DNA of 64,000 nt from Roseiarcus sp050012775 (GTDB lineage Bacteria > Pseudomonadota > Alphaproteobacteria > Rhizobiales > Beijerinckiaceae), in the NCBI GenBank assembly GCA_050012775.1, contig JBEKGN010000002.1, forward strand, positions 62,001 to 126,000, in the 5' to 3' direction. Position numbers and translations under genes: made by a program. Shown piece after piece: positions 1 to 10,287 of this stretch. How positions within the stretch are numbered: position 1 is the stretch's first letter; each line of letters begins with the position of its first letter. The notes under the pieces were generated by a model, which ran no database searches, was not told the origin of the DNA, and saw only the letters and a list, made by a program, of their open reading frames with translations.

Positions 1-225
1 GCAAATGAGAACCGCGCGCTTGCCCGCCGGCAAATGTTCCAGCCGGAAGCGCGACAACGGCAAATTGATCGCGCCGGGAATGTGGCCGCTGGCGAATTCA
101 TGCGGCTCGCGCACGTCGACGATGGCGCAGGACTTGTCGTGCATGGCCTGCAGCAGTTCGTCGTGGCCGATCTCGCGCGGCGGCGCGTTCGGATCGGCTT
201 TGGCGAAGAATCTCGAAAACATCAT
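1..225 (-). CDS. Rhodanese-domain sulfurtransferase, partial (C-terminus off the window)
   Basis: Single-domain rhodanese: such proteins carry sulfane sulfur on an active-site cysteine and pass it to thiols or sulfur relays. The visible 75 codons start at paired ATGs (225 and 222). They contain the typical IVDVREPHEFASGHIPGA signature and end at VLIC, where the catalytic Cys of the C-R-x-G loop is expected, so the window edge cuts the gene at its active site. It lies 7 bp downstream of the AhpD-like gene and is the last visible gene of the efflux operon that starts at 4822. The family is certain; the substrate is unknown. Confidence 0.85.
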   Translation of the reverse strand, partial: MMFSRFFAKADPNAPPREIGHDELLQAMHDKSCAIVDVREPHEFASGHIPGAINLPLSRFRLEHLPAGKRAVLIC

Positions 226-232
226 GGGCGTC

Positions 233-604
233 CTATCCGTTGTTCGCCGAGGCGGCCTTGGCCGTTTCGAATTGGGTGAAGGCTCCGAGGGCGTGGCTCG
301 CATACATCGCCGAAGGGCCGGCGCCCATATAGATCGCCATCCCCAGCGTCTCGAGGACCTCATCGCGCGAAGCGCCCTGCTCGACGGCGGCCTTGGTGTG
401 AAAGGCGATGCAGTCGTCGCAGCGCACCGCGACGGAGATCGCCAGCGCGATCAATTCCTTGGTCTTGGCGTCGAGCGCCTTGGGGGCGAGCGCCGCCTGG
501 GCGATGGCGGCGAAGTGCTTCATCACTTCGCTCGCTCCGCCGCGCAGATTCCTGAGCTCGGCGGCGAGATCCTTCGTCGTCGAAGGCCAATCTTTTTGCG
601 TCAT
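233..604 (-). CDS. Carboxymuconolactone decarboxylase (AhpD-like) family protein
   Basis: 123-residue protein of the CMD/AhpD fold, normally an all-helical oligomer. The motif RCDDCIAFH at about residues 62-70 supplies the CxxC...H redox centre of AhpD-type thiol-disulfide enzymes, so a peroxidase-reductant or thiol-oxidoreductase role is likelier than decarboxylation. ATG 604 is preceded by AAGGA. It sits 25 bp after the RND permease and 7 bp before the rhodanese. An efflux, AhpD-like and rhodanese operon beside a persulfide-type repressor suggests handling of reactive sulfur. Function is inferred. Confidence 0.85.
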   Translation of the reverse strand: MTQKDWPSTTKDLAAELRNLRGGASEVMKHFAAIAQAALAPKALDAKTKELIALAISVAVRCDDCIAFHTKAAVEQGASRDEVLETLGMAIYMGAGPSAMYASHALGAFTQFETAKAASANNG

Positions 605-629
605 GACGTTTCCTTCTTGTGCGGCTGCG

Positions 630-3850
<3,221 letters not shown>

Positions 3851-3854
<4 letters not shown>

Positions 3855-4822
3855 GGCGCGACCAAGACGTCGCCGTCCGAAAGGCCGGACAGAATCTCGA
3901 CGCCGTCGTCGCGCTCGGCGCCCGGCTGCACCACCACTTCGACGCCATCCGCTGATTTCACGTAATTGACGCCGGCTCGACGAAAGACATACGAGCGCGG
4001 GATGACGATCGCGCGGCGCGCGCCCGTATTCACATAGACCCGCGTGCGCTCGCCGACGAAGTAATCGCCGAGTCCTTCGACGTCGACGTCGGCGATCACG
4101 CGTCCCCCCTGGATTTCGGGATAGACGATGCGCACGCGGCCCTCGCGTCGGTTCTCGTCGGGGCCTTCGCCGAGGCCGCGCGATCCGATGAGGACCTTGT
4201 CCCCGGCGCGCATGAACTGGGCATGCCGTTCCGGCAATTGTAGGCGCAGGATGTAGCGGTCTTCGGCGAGCGTCGCGATCGTTTCGCCCGGCAGCACGAC
4301 GCGGCCTTCGGAGACGGGGACGCTGAGGACGCGGCCCGCGGCCGGCGCGAGAACGGCGCCCTCGCTCATCTGCTGGGCGATGACGCCGCGGTCGCTGCGC
4401 ATCGCCTCGAGCGTGCGCTGGGCGACGTCGAGAGCGGTCCTCGCCGCGTCGACCTGAACCTGCGTGCCGGCGCCCTTGCGTTGCAACTCCTCGGCGCGAT
4501 CGAAATCGGACTTGGCCTTGTCGGCCTGCGATTCCTGCGATTGGATGCGCGAATCGAGCGCCTGCATCTGCAGCAGGAGCTTCGGGTCCGCGACCGTCGC
4601 CAACTCCGCGCCCGCGTCCGCGCGATCGCCTTCCCTGGCTTTGAGCGAAACGATCGTGCCGCCGAGGCGCGCGCGCGCGACCAGTTGATGCACCGGCTCG
4701 ACCGTGGCGACGACCGCCTTTTGGTCCTGAATCTGCGACGAATGGACGACGAGGCGCTCTGCGGCCGGAACGGCTCGCGGCGTCGATAAAAGCAAGACGG
4801 CGAGGACAAGCGATCGGCGCAT
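3851..4822 (-). CDS. RND efflux periplasmic adaptor (HlyD/MFP family)
   Basis: Membrane fusion protein linking the RND pump to an outer-membrane channel. The 323-residue product begins MRRSLVLAVLLLSTPRAVPA, a clear Sec signal ending near residue 22. A biotinyl-lipoyl half-motif, a coiled-coil hairpin (about residues 60-130, rich in Ala, Gln and Glu) and beta-barrel segments follow. ATG 4822 has AAGGAA just upstream. A longer frame to 4948 would run through the divergent promoter and is rejected. It is the first gene of the adaptor, permease, AhpD-like, rhodanese operon, transcribed from the shared AT-rich region at 4845-4873. Confidence 0.88.
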
Positions 4823-4844
4823 CGAAGGTTCCTTGAATCGAGGC

Positions 4845-4873
4845 TTGACACATATATGAGGAAACTCTAATTT
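4845..4873 (+). promoter_or_regulatory. Candidate promoter of the arsR-type gene, overlapping the operator
   Basis: A perfect TTGACA at 4845-4850 is followed after 15-17 bp by TCTAAT/TAATTT (4866-4873). The predicted transcript would start almost at the ATG at 4881, implying a very short leader or none; no Shine-Dalgarno sequence is visible. The operator dyad at 4853-4872 fills the spacer and -10 region, as expected for autorepression. Confidence 0.45.
4853..4872. promoter_or_regulatory. Candidate BigR/SqrR-type operator, site 1
   Basis: Twenty-bp imperfect dyad TATATGA-N6-TCTAATT between the divergent adaptor and ArsR-type genes. The same arms recur at 6102-6121, 9686-9705 and 26065-26084. 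Site 1 and the reverse complement of site 3 agree at 17 of 19 aligned positions. It covers the probable promoter spacer. Likely bound by one or more of the BigR-like repressors encoded here; this is inference from position and recurrence. Confidence 0.65.
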
Positions 4874-4880
4874 AGCAAGC

Positions 4881-5231
4881 ATGAATTTAGAAGCGCTGCA
4901 ACACAAGGCGGGCGCCGCGGAGACCTTGCTCAAGACGGTCGCCAACAAGCGCCGGCTGGTGATCCTCTGCCAGCTGCTGGGCGGCGAGAAATCGGTGTCG
5001 GCGCTGCGCGGCGCGATCGGATCGAGCCAATCGGCGCTGTCGCAGCATCTGGCGCGCCTGCGCGCGGACGAAATCGTGACGACGCGCCGGGAGTCGCAGA
5101 CGATCTACTATTCGCTGGCGAGCGATCCCGTGACGAAGCTGATCGGCCTTCTCTACGAACTTTATTGCGCGCCGGATTGCGGCGTGGATCCCAAGGCGAA
5201 TTCGCGAGGAAAGAAAAGAAATGTCGATTGA
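4881..5231 (+). CDS. ArsR-family repressor of the BigR/SqrR (persulfide-sensing) type, copy 1
   Basis: 116-residue winged-helix repressor. The recognition helix lies in SSQSALSQHLARLR (about residues 48-61) and the wing in TTRRESQTIYYSL. It lacks the metal-binding ELCVCDL motif of ArsR/SmtB but has Cys30 (VILCQLL) and Cys96 (LYELYCAPD), the two positions that in BigR and SqrR form a di- or polysulfide bridge on exposure to sulfide or persulfide. Cys100 is an additional cysteine. It is divergent from the efflux operon and overlaps the next gene by 11 bp. Expected to repress both directions through site 1. Confidence 0.85.
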   Translation: MNLEALQHKAGAAETLLKTVANKRRLVILCQLLGGEKSVSALRGAIGSSQSALSQHLARLRADEIVTTRRESQTIYYSLASDPVTKLIGLLYELYCAPDCGVDPKANSRGKKRNVD

Positions 5232-5424
5232 TCGGGCCGTTATGGCGTTCGCGGGAACGGCGATCCTCGTCAGTCTGGCGCTGGCGCATTGGCATAGCGC
5301 GTACTGGCTGCTGCTGACGGCGTTCGTCGGGCTCAATTTGCTCCAGGCTTCGATGACCGGCTTCTGCCCGCTCGCGATCGTGCTGAAGCGGCTCGGGGCG
5401 AAGCCCGGTCAGGCGTTTTCCTGA
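5221..5424 (+). CDS. YgaP-like transmembrane domain protein (DUF2892 type)
   Basis: 67-residue membrane protein with two hydrophobic helices (about residues 8-25 and 27-44) and the family motif LNLLQASMTGFCPLAIVLKR. In E. coli YgaP this segment is fused to a rhodanese domain; here the membrane part stands alone while a separate rhodanese is encoded at 1-225. It overlaps the repressor gene by 11 bp, so the two are co-transcribed, a pairing seen at other BigR loci. Role unknown; a link to sulfide or thiocyanate handling is inferred. Confidence 0.8.
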   Translation: MSIDRAVMAFAGTAILVSLALAHWHSAYWLLLTAFVGLNLLQASMTGFCPLAIVLKRLGAKPGQAFS

Positions 5425-5516
5425 AGGTCGCGCCGGCGCGCGCAGTCTCGGCGCAGCGCGATTTTCGAGGCGGATTCGTCGGCCTTTCACCATGACAATG
5501 AAAACGGAGAGTTCCA

Positions 5517-5903
5517 ATGAAATACTATATCTCGCGGATCATCGAAGCGGGCTTTGACGAAACCGTCGCCAAGGTCGTCGACGCGCTCAAACAGGAGGGC
5601 TTCGGCGTTCTCACCGAGATCGATGTCTCCGCCACGATGAAGCAGAAGCTGGGCGTCGATTTTCGCAAATATCGCATCCTCGGCGCGTGCAATCCGGCGC
5701 TCGCCCACAAGGCTCTCACGGCGGAAGACAAGATCGGCGTCATGCTTCCCTGCAACGTCGTGGTCCAGGAGGCCGACGCGGGGAGGGTGGAAGTCGCGGC
5801 GATCGACCCGCGGGCGGCGATGGAGCGGGTCGGGAACCCGGCCCTCGCGGAGATCGCCGGCCAGGTCGCGGAAAAGCTTGGGCGCGTCGTGCGGGCGGTC
5901 TAA
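5517..5903 (+). CDS. DUF302 domain protein
   Basis: 128-residue soluble protein of the DUF302 family. The usual features are the opening MKYYISR with a dimer-forming beta strand, the segment FGVLTEIDVSATMKQKLG, YRILGACNPALAHKAL, and a late MLPCNVVV strand. DUF302 proteins often accompany sulfur-oxidation and YgaP-like genes; no biochemical role is established. ATG 5517 is preceded by GGAGAG. It lies 92 bp after the YgaP-like gene with no obvious promoter between, so it is probably in the same operon. Confidence 0.85.
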   Translation: MKYYISRIIEAGFDETVAKVVDALKQEGFGVLTEIDVSATMKQKLGVDFRKYRILGACNPALAHKALTAEDKIGVMLPCNVVVQEADAGRVEVAAIDPRAAMERVGNPALAEIAGQVAEKLGRVVRAV

Positions 5904-6201
5904 CAGAGCGAACTCAAGCCTGCGGCCAAGTGTCGCGCGGCTGGCGATCGCAGCGCGGGCGGGTTTTTCCTCAACGTCGACAAGGCGGCGTCCGGCGAGG
6001 CCCAGCGCCGCCCTGCGCGCTCCGCTCGAGCCGCAAAATGCCGGATCGCGACATAGAACGAAATCTCTGTGTTAATAATCGGCGGGCGTGCTCTCGTCCT
6101 GTATATTACAAATATCTAATTGACGTTTCTCTCAACTACGTTGAACATGCACGAGATAAGTGCGCGGGCCGCGAAGCTCCGCCACACTCTAGGGAGGAAA
6201 A
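5904..6201. other. Intergenic region upstream of the DsrE/TusA/SQR module
   Basis: About 300 bp without a supportable gene. The first two thirds are GC-rich and featureless to my eye. The last 120 bp turn AT-rich and hold operator site 2 at 6102-6121, overlapping a TTGACG (6120-6125) that may be a -35 element. A strong Shine-Dalgarno (GGGAGGAAAA) precedes the gene at 6202. Confidence 0.5.
6102..6121. promoter_or_regulatory. Candidate BigR/SqrR-type operator, site 2
   Basis: TATATTA-N6-TCTAATT, with arms nearly identical to site 1, centred on the palindrome ATATT-ACA-AATAT (6103-6115). It lies 80 bp before the DsrE-like gene and abuts TTGACG at 6120-6125, so a bound repressor would block polymerase. 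This places the DsrE/TusA/SQR/DUF1641 operon in the inferred regulon. Confidence 0.6.
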
Positions 6202-6585
6202 ATGCAGGGCTTGTTCATCGTCTGCCTGAGCGGGTCTCGGGAGAAGCTGCAGTTCGCGGCGATGACGGCGTCGGTGGCGGCCGTATGCGGGCGCCCGGTC
6301 ACGGTTTTTCTGTCGATGAACGCATTTCCCCCATTCGTTCGGGGCGCCCCGGCGGCGCCGGCCGAGGGGGCGTTCGGCGAGCTCATGGAAGGCAAGAACG
6401 TGCCTTCGTTCCAGCACATTTTCCAGCAGGCGGTCGAACTCGGCGACGCGAAAATCTACGCCTGCTCCATGGCGATGGACGTCTCGGGAGTGCGCGAGGA
6501 CCAACTGGCCAGCCATGTCGCCGGCGGCATGGGTCTCACCAAATTCCTCAGCGAAGCCGAGACGGGACAACTCGTCGTTTTCTAA
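6202..6585 (+). CDS. DsrE-family sulfur-carrier protein
   Basis: 127-residue protein of the DsrE/DsrF-like fold. Cys88 in the strand-end motif YACSMAMD is the position that carries persulfide in DsrE-type sulfur-trafficking proteins. It opens with MQGLFIVCLSG and has a glycine-rich Rossmann-like start typical of the wider family. An excellent ribosome-binding site (GGGAGGAAAA) precedes ATG 6202. First gene of a four-gene operon with tusA, an SQR-like flavoprotein and a DUF1641 gene. It probably exchanges sulfane sulfur with the TusA encoded 23 bp downstream. Confidence 0.85.
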   Translation: MQGLFIVCLSGSREKLQFAAMTASVAAVCGRPVTVFLSMNAFPPFVRGAPAAPAEGAFGELMEGKNVPSFQHIFQQAVELGDAKIYACSMAMDVSGVREDQLASHVAGGMGLTKFLSEAETGQLVVF

Positions 6586-6608
6586 GTCGGGAGAAAGGAA
6601 ATCGTCGC

Positions 6609-6842
6609 ATGGAAGCGGACAGAATCATCGACGCGCGGGGCAGCTATTGCCCAGGGCCGCTGATGGAGCTCATTGCCGGGATGAAAATGTCGAAGGTCGG
6701 CGAGACCGTCGAGCTTCTGTCGTCCGACAAGGGATCGGCCCAGGACGTTCCCGAGTGGATCAACAAGGTCGGCCACCAGATGGTCGGCACGACTCAGGAC
6801 AGCGGCGGCGTCTGGCATATCCAAGTGCGCAAGATGAAATAA
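6609..6842 (+). CDS. TusA-family sulfurtransferase, copy 1
   Basis: 77-residue TusA/SirA-like carrier with the diagnostic CPGP motif (Cys14 in ARGSYCPGPLMEL) and a beta-alpha-beta-alpha-beta-beta pattern. TusA binds sulfane sulfur as a cysteine persulfide and passes it to DsrE-type partners or to DsrC. ATG 6609 follows GGGAGAAAGG. The pairing with a DsrE-like gene upstream and a sulfide:quinone-like oxidoreductase downstream suggests it collects sulfur produced at the membrane and routes it to the Dsr pathway. Confidence 0.9.
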   Translation: MEADRIIDARGSYCPGPLMELIAGMKMSKVGETVELLSSDKGSAQDVPEWINKVGHQMVGTTQDSGGVWHIQVRKMK

Positions 6843-6894
6843 GCGTGCGCTAGAAAATCTTTAGAGGAAACGCAAATCATCGGGAGGATCGGTC

Positions 6895-8034
6895 ATGAGA
6901 GTTCTCGTCGTCGGCGGCGGCATGGGAGGCACCATTTTCGCCAACAATCTCGCGCGCAGAATCCACAGCGAGCTGAAATCCGGCAAAGCGTCGATCACGA
7001 TGCTCTCGGCCTCGGAACGGCACATGTACCAGCCGGGGCTTCTCTATGTCGCGCTCGGGCGCATGACTCCGGACGAACTCTATCGCGAACAGGCGAGCCT
7101 GCTGGAGCCCGGCATTTCGCTTCACGTCGACCCAGTCGAAACCTTCAATCTCAAGGCCAATAACGTCGTCACCAAGGGCGGCAAGACCCACGAATATGAC
7201 GTGATCGTCATCGCCACGGGATCGCGCGCGATGCCGGAGCTGATCCCGGGCCTCGCGGAGAATTCCATCAATTGCTACACCGAGGCCAACTCGCTCGAGT
7301 TCTTCGACAAGCTGAGCGCGTTCAAGGGCGGACGCATTCTCATCACGGTCGGGCTGCCGCACAAGTGCCCGATGATCCCGCTCGAAATCACCATGACGAT
7401 GTATGATTTCATCGCCGATCGCGGCCTGCTCGACAAGACCGAGTTCTATTACACCTACCCGATCGGTCGTCTTCACAGCCTCGAGAACGTGGGCAAATGG
7501 GCGGCCGTCGAATTCGCCCGTATGAAGATCAAGACCGAGACGCTGTTCAACCTGAAGGAAGTCGACGGCAAGAACGCCAGGGTGCGCAGCGAGGAGGGGG
7601 CGGATGTTCCTTACGATCTCTTGGTCGCCATTCCCCCGCACAAGGGCATGGAAGTGATCGAGAAGAATGGGCTCGGCCAGAACGGCTGGATCCCGACCAA
7701 TCGCAACACGCTTCACATGGAAGGCGACCAGGGCGCCAACGTCATCGTGCTCGGCGACACCACCAACATCCCCATCAGCAAGGCGGGGTCGACCGCCCAT
7801 TTCGAAGCCGACGCGGCGGCCGAGAACGTCGCGGCGCTCATCAAGATCGGACGCTCGGTGCGCACATACGACGGCAAGGTGTTCTGTTTCATCGAGGCGG
7901 GCAAGGACCGCGCCACCTACGCCATGTTCAATTATCTCCAACCGCCGCAGCCCAAGGCGCCGAACGGCGCGGTCCACGCCTTCAAGATGGCTTACAATAA
8001 GCTCTACTGGGCGTCGGCCCGCGGAATCCTGTGA
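6895..8034 (+). CDS. Sulfide:quinone oxidoreductase family flavoprotein
   Basis: 379-residue FAD-dependent pyridine-nucleotide-disulfide-type oxidoreductase. Features are an N-terminal dinucleotide fold VLVVGGGMGG, a second FAD contact VIVIATGSR (about 104-112) and GDTTNIPISKAGS (about 288-299). Three cysteines, Cys127, Cys158 (LPHKCPM) and Cys331, sit where SQR enzymes have their catalytic trio, so oxidation of sulfide or a persulfide to sulfane sulfur with quinone as acceptor is likely. The C-terminus YNKLYWASARGIL may supply amphipathic membrane contact. No signal peptide. Which SQR type it belongs to cannot be settled by eye. Confidence 0.82.
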   Translation: MRVLVVGGGMGGTIFANNLARRIHSELKSGKASITMLSASERHMYQPGLLYVALGRMTPDELYREQASLLEPGISLHVDPVETFNLKANNVVTKGGKTHEYDVIVIATGSRAMPELIPGLAENSINCYTEANSLEFFDKLSAFKGGRILITVGLPHKCPMIPLEITMTMYDFIADRGLLDKTEFYYTYPIGRLHSLENVGKWAAVEFARMKIKTETLFNLKEVDGKNARVRSEEGADVPYDLLVAIPPHKGMEVIEKNGLGQNGWIPTNRNTLHMEGDQGANVIVLGDTTNIPISKAGSTAHFEADAAAENVAALIKIGRSVRTYDGKVFCFIEAGKDRATYAMFNYLQPPQPKAPNGAVHAFKMAYNKLYWASARGIL

Positions 8035-8045
8035 GGGAGGGCCCC

Positions 8046-9017
8046 ATGGAACAGACCCAGCAAGCCCCTCCGCCGTTCGAAAGCGCGCTCGCGACGCTGG
8101 TGGAGAACGGCGATCTCGATCGGATCGTCGCGCTGGCGCGCGTCGTCGGCAGCGCGCAGGACGCCCTTTCCGACGACATGGTCGGCCGCGTCGCCGGCCT
8201 GGCCTCGGACGGGCTCGAACTGCTCGACCGCGTCAACCGCAGCGGCGTCGCGCGCGCCTTGCCGGCGATTTCGGCCCTGGTGGAGAACGGCGATCTCGAT
8301 CGGATCGTCGCCCTGGCGCGCGTCGTCGGCAGCGCGCAGGATTCGCTGTCGGACGACATGGTCACCCGGCTCGCGGGACTCGCGACGGACGGGCTCGAAC
8401 TGCTCGACCGCGTCAACCGCAGCGGCCTGGGGCGCGCTTTGCCGGCGATTACGGCGCTCGTCGACAACGGCGATCTCGATCGGATCGTCGCGCTGGCGCG
8501 CGTCGTCGGCAGCGCGCAGGATTCGCTGTCGGACGACATGGTCACCCGGCTCGCGGGGCTCGCAACGGACGGGCTCGAACTGCTCGACCGCGTCAACCGC
8601 AGCGGCGTCGCGCGCGCCTTGCCGGCGATTACGGCGCTCGTCGACAACGGCGATCTCGATCGGATCGTCGCGCTGGCGCGCGTCGTCGGCAGCGCGCAGG
8701 ACGCTCTTTCCGACGACATGGTCACCCGGCTCGCGGGGCTCGCGACGGACGCCATGGCGATCCTCGATCGCGTGACGCGCAACGGATTGGCCGAGCGGTG
8801 GATCGCGCTCGCCGATCGCGTGGAAAGGTCCGGCATCCTGCTCGATCTGCTCGGCGCGGTCGACCAAGCCGCCAAGGACGTGGCGGCGGCGCCGCGGCCG
8901 CAGGGCGGGCTCGCGGGGCTTTGGACCCTGATGAAGCAGCAGCATACGCAGGAGGCCGTGCAGTTCGTATACGCTGTCATGAGCGCGCTGAGTCGGGCGC
9001 GCGTGAAATCGGGCTGA
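8046..9017 (+). CDS. DUF1641-type protein with four tandem 60-residue repeats
   Basis: 323-residue helical protein. Residues 18-257 are four copies of a 60-residue unit beginning LVxNGDLDRIVALARVVG and ending RALPAIxA; the last copy diverges after about residue 235. The C-terminal part (LAGLWTLMK...AVQFVYAVMSAL) resembles DUF1641, a family often next to SQR-like flavoproteins or formate dehydrogenases. No signal peptide or clear TM helix. It starts 12 bp after the SQR-like gene, so the two are co-expressed. Probably a scaffold or membrane-peripheral partner of the flavoprotein; function unknown. Copy number may vary between strains. Confidence 0.72.
   Translation: MEQTQQAPPPFESALATLVENGDLDRIVALARVVGSAQDALSDDMVGRVAGLASDGLELLDRVNRSGVARALPAISALVENGDLDRIVALARVVGSAQDSLSDDMVTRLAGLATDGLELLDRVNRSGLGRALPAITALVDNGDLDRIVALARVVGSAQDSLSDDMVTRLAGLATDGLELLDRVNRSGVARALPAITALVDNGDLDRIVALARVVGSAQDALSDDMVTRLAGLATDAMAILDRVTRNGLAERWIALADRVERSGILLDLLGAVDQAAKDVAAAPRPQGGLAGLWTLMKQQHTQEAVQFVYAVMSALSRARVKSG
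8097..8816 (+). repeat. Four tandem 180-bp coding repeats
   Basis: Units start at 8097, 8277, 8457 and 8637 with a period of exactly 180 bp (60 codons). Units 2 and 3 are almost identical in DNA, including silent sites. Unit 1 is slightly diverged and unit 4 is eroded after about 8750. Near-identity at synonymous positions indicates recent duplication or gene conversion. Confidence 0.95.
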
Positions 9018-9125
9018 AGAGTTGCGGCGCCGGTCGTCGGCGAACGCGAAAAGCCGGGCCTTTGGGGCGCAGCGTTTTCTTTTCCCGACGCGGATGGAGG
9101 CCGGGCTCGCCGACTCGCGGCGCGC

Positions 9126-9641
9126 TCAAATGAAGAGATTCACGTCCGATTTGAGCGCGCGCTCCATGTAGGTCGCGGCGCCGCCGAGCTTGATCCCGGG
9201 GATCATGTCTTTGGCGTCGTATTCGAACAGGTCCATCGTCATCTGGCAGGCGATCAGCTTGACGTCCGACTCGATCGCCGCCTCGCGAAGTTCCTCGATC
9301 GAGGCGACGCCTTTCTTCTTGATCAGGTTCTTCATCATCACGCTCGCCGCCGCGTCGACGCCGGGGATCATGCCGACGATGTTCGGCATCGTCATGTGCA
9401 TGCCCATGATCGGCATCTTCATCGCGGCATTGCCCAGCGGCGTGACCTGCAGGTCGAGCTTCTTCAGCAGGAGCGGCAGGCCGTAAAAAGTGAAGAACAT
9501 GGTGACGTCGACGCCCATCGCCGCCGCGGTCGTGGCCAGGATGAAAGGCGGATACGCCCAATCCAGCGAGCCTTTCGTCACGATGATCGTCATCGTCTTG
9601 GCGTTGTCCGCCTGCCTCGCGCCTGGCTCGCTCATGGCCAC
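9126..9641 (-). CDS. DsrE2-like (DsrE/DsrF/DrsH family) protein
   Basis: 171-residue member of the DsrE2 group. The core starts MTIIVTKGSLDWAYPPFILA, runs through a Met-rich stretch (about 72-92) and ends with IACQMTMDLFEYD, where Cys132 is the conserved sulfur-binding residue. DsrE2 proteins commonly travel with tusA and rhodanese genes in sulfur oxidizers. The start is GTG 9641 or ATG 9635; AGGGA upstream fits either. It is convergent with the DUF1641 gene, 108 bp apart, and is transcribed from the AT-rich region holding operator site 3, 45 bp upstream. Confidence 0.83.
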   Translation of the reverse strand: MAMSEPGARQADNAKTMTIIVTKGSLDWAYPPFILATTAAAMGVDVTMFFTFYGLPLLLKKLDLQVTPLGNAAMKMPIMGMHMTMPNIVGMIPGVDAAASVMMKNLIKKKGVASIEELREAAIESDVKLIACQMTMDLFEYDAKDMIPGIKLGGAATYMERALKSDVNLFI

Positions 9642-9685
9642 GATTCCCTAGCTCGCATTTCCGCCCGATTGCTTTTTCCGATACG

Positions 9686-9705
9686 TATTAGAGTTCCTTC
9701 ATATA
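9686..9705. promoter_or_regulatory. Candidate BigR/SqrR-type operator, site 3
   Basis: TATTAGA-N6-TCATATA on the plus strand, which is TATATGA-N6-TCTAATA on the minus strand. It matches site 1 at 17 of 19 positions. It lies between the DsrE2-like gene and the second ArsR-type repressor, next to the palindrome ATACGTAT at 9681-9688. It is closer to the DsrE2-like gene (45 bp) than to the repressor (about 200 bp). Confidence 0.65.
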
Positions 9706-9907
9706 CACAAGTGCGAAAGTGTCGTGTCTTCCTTCGATTCACGAGATTGTTGCTCCCCATGGCCGTTCCGCCTAGACTTACCACGATAATTGGAGAGGCC
9801 ATGACTGTCGTGCTCGATCGCGTCTCGCCTGAAAATATGCGCCGCGGGACGGGCGGTCGCGCCGACGCCGCGTTGGCGGCCGATTGCTTGGCGGGGTTAT
9901 CGCATTG

Positions 9908-10258
9908 ATGCTCGCGCGGCCCGAGATTGAAACGAACGAACTCGAAGCTCACGCGGACCAGGCGGCGGCGATGTTGCGGTCGATGGGCAGCAAGTGGCGC
10001 TTGCTCGTGTTGTGCAATCTCGTTCACGGCGAAAGGTCTGTGGGCGATCTTCAACGGATCATCGGACTGAGCCAATCCGCGCTGTCGCAGCACCTGGCGG
10101 TTCTGCGTCGCATGAAGCTGGTGCAGGTCCGTCGCTCCGCGCAGACGATCTATTACCGGCTTTCCGGCCGCGAAGTCACGGCGATCCTCAATACGCTCTA
10201 TGGCCTTTATTGCTCGCCGGACGGCGATAGCTGCGGGCTCGACGCGTCCGGCATCTGA
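9908..10258 (+). CDS. ArsR-family repressor of the BigR/SqrR type, copy 2
   Basis: 116-residue winged-helix repressor. The recognition helix is in GLSQSALSQHLAVLRR (about 53-68) and the wing in VRRSAQTIYYRL. Cys36 (LLVLCNLVHGE) and Cys102 (LYGLYCSPD) match the paired sensing cysteines of BigR/SqrR; Cys109 is extra. ATG 9908 is chosen; a TTG at 9884 in frame would add eight residues. It lies downstream of operator site 3 and ends 29 bp from the convergent end of the dsr operon. A plausible regulator of dsr and the DsrE2-like gene. Confidence 0.85.
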   Translation: MLARPEIETNELEAHADQAAAMLRSMGSKWRLLVLCNLVHGERSVGDLQRIIGLSQSALSQHLAVLRRMKLVQVRRSAQTIYYRLSGREVTAILNTLYGLYCSPDGDSCGLDASGI

Positions 10259-10287
10259 CTCGTTCGCCGCCCGCGTCGCGACACGAC

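Noticed and set aside
8097..8816. CRISPR-like or minisatellite array
   Set aside because: The period is 180 bp, a multiple of three, without spacers, and it is fully inside a coding frame. It is a protein repeat.
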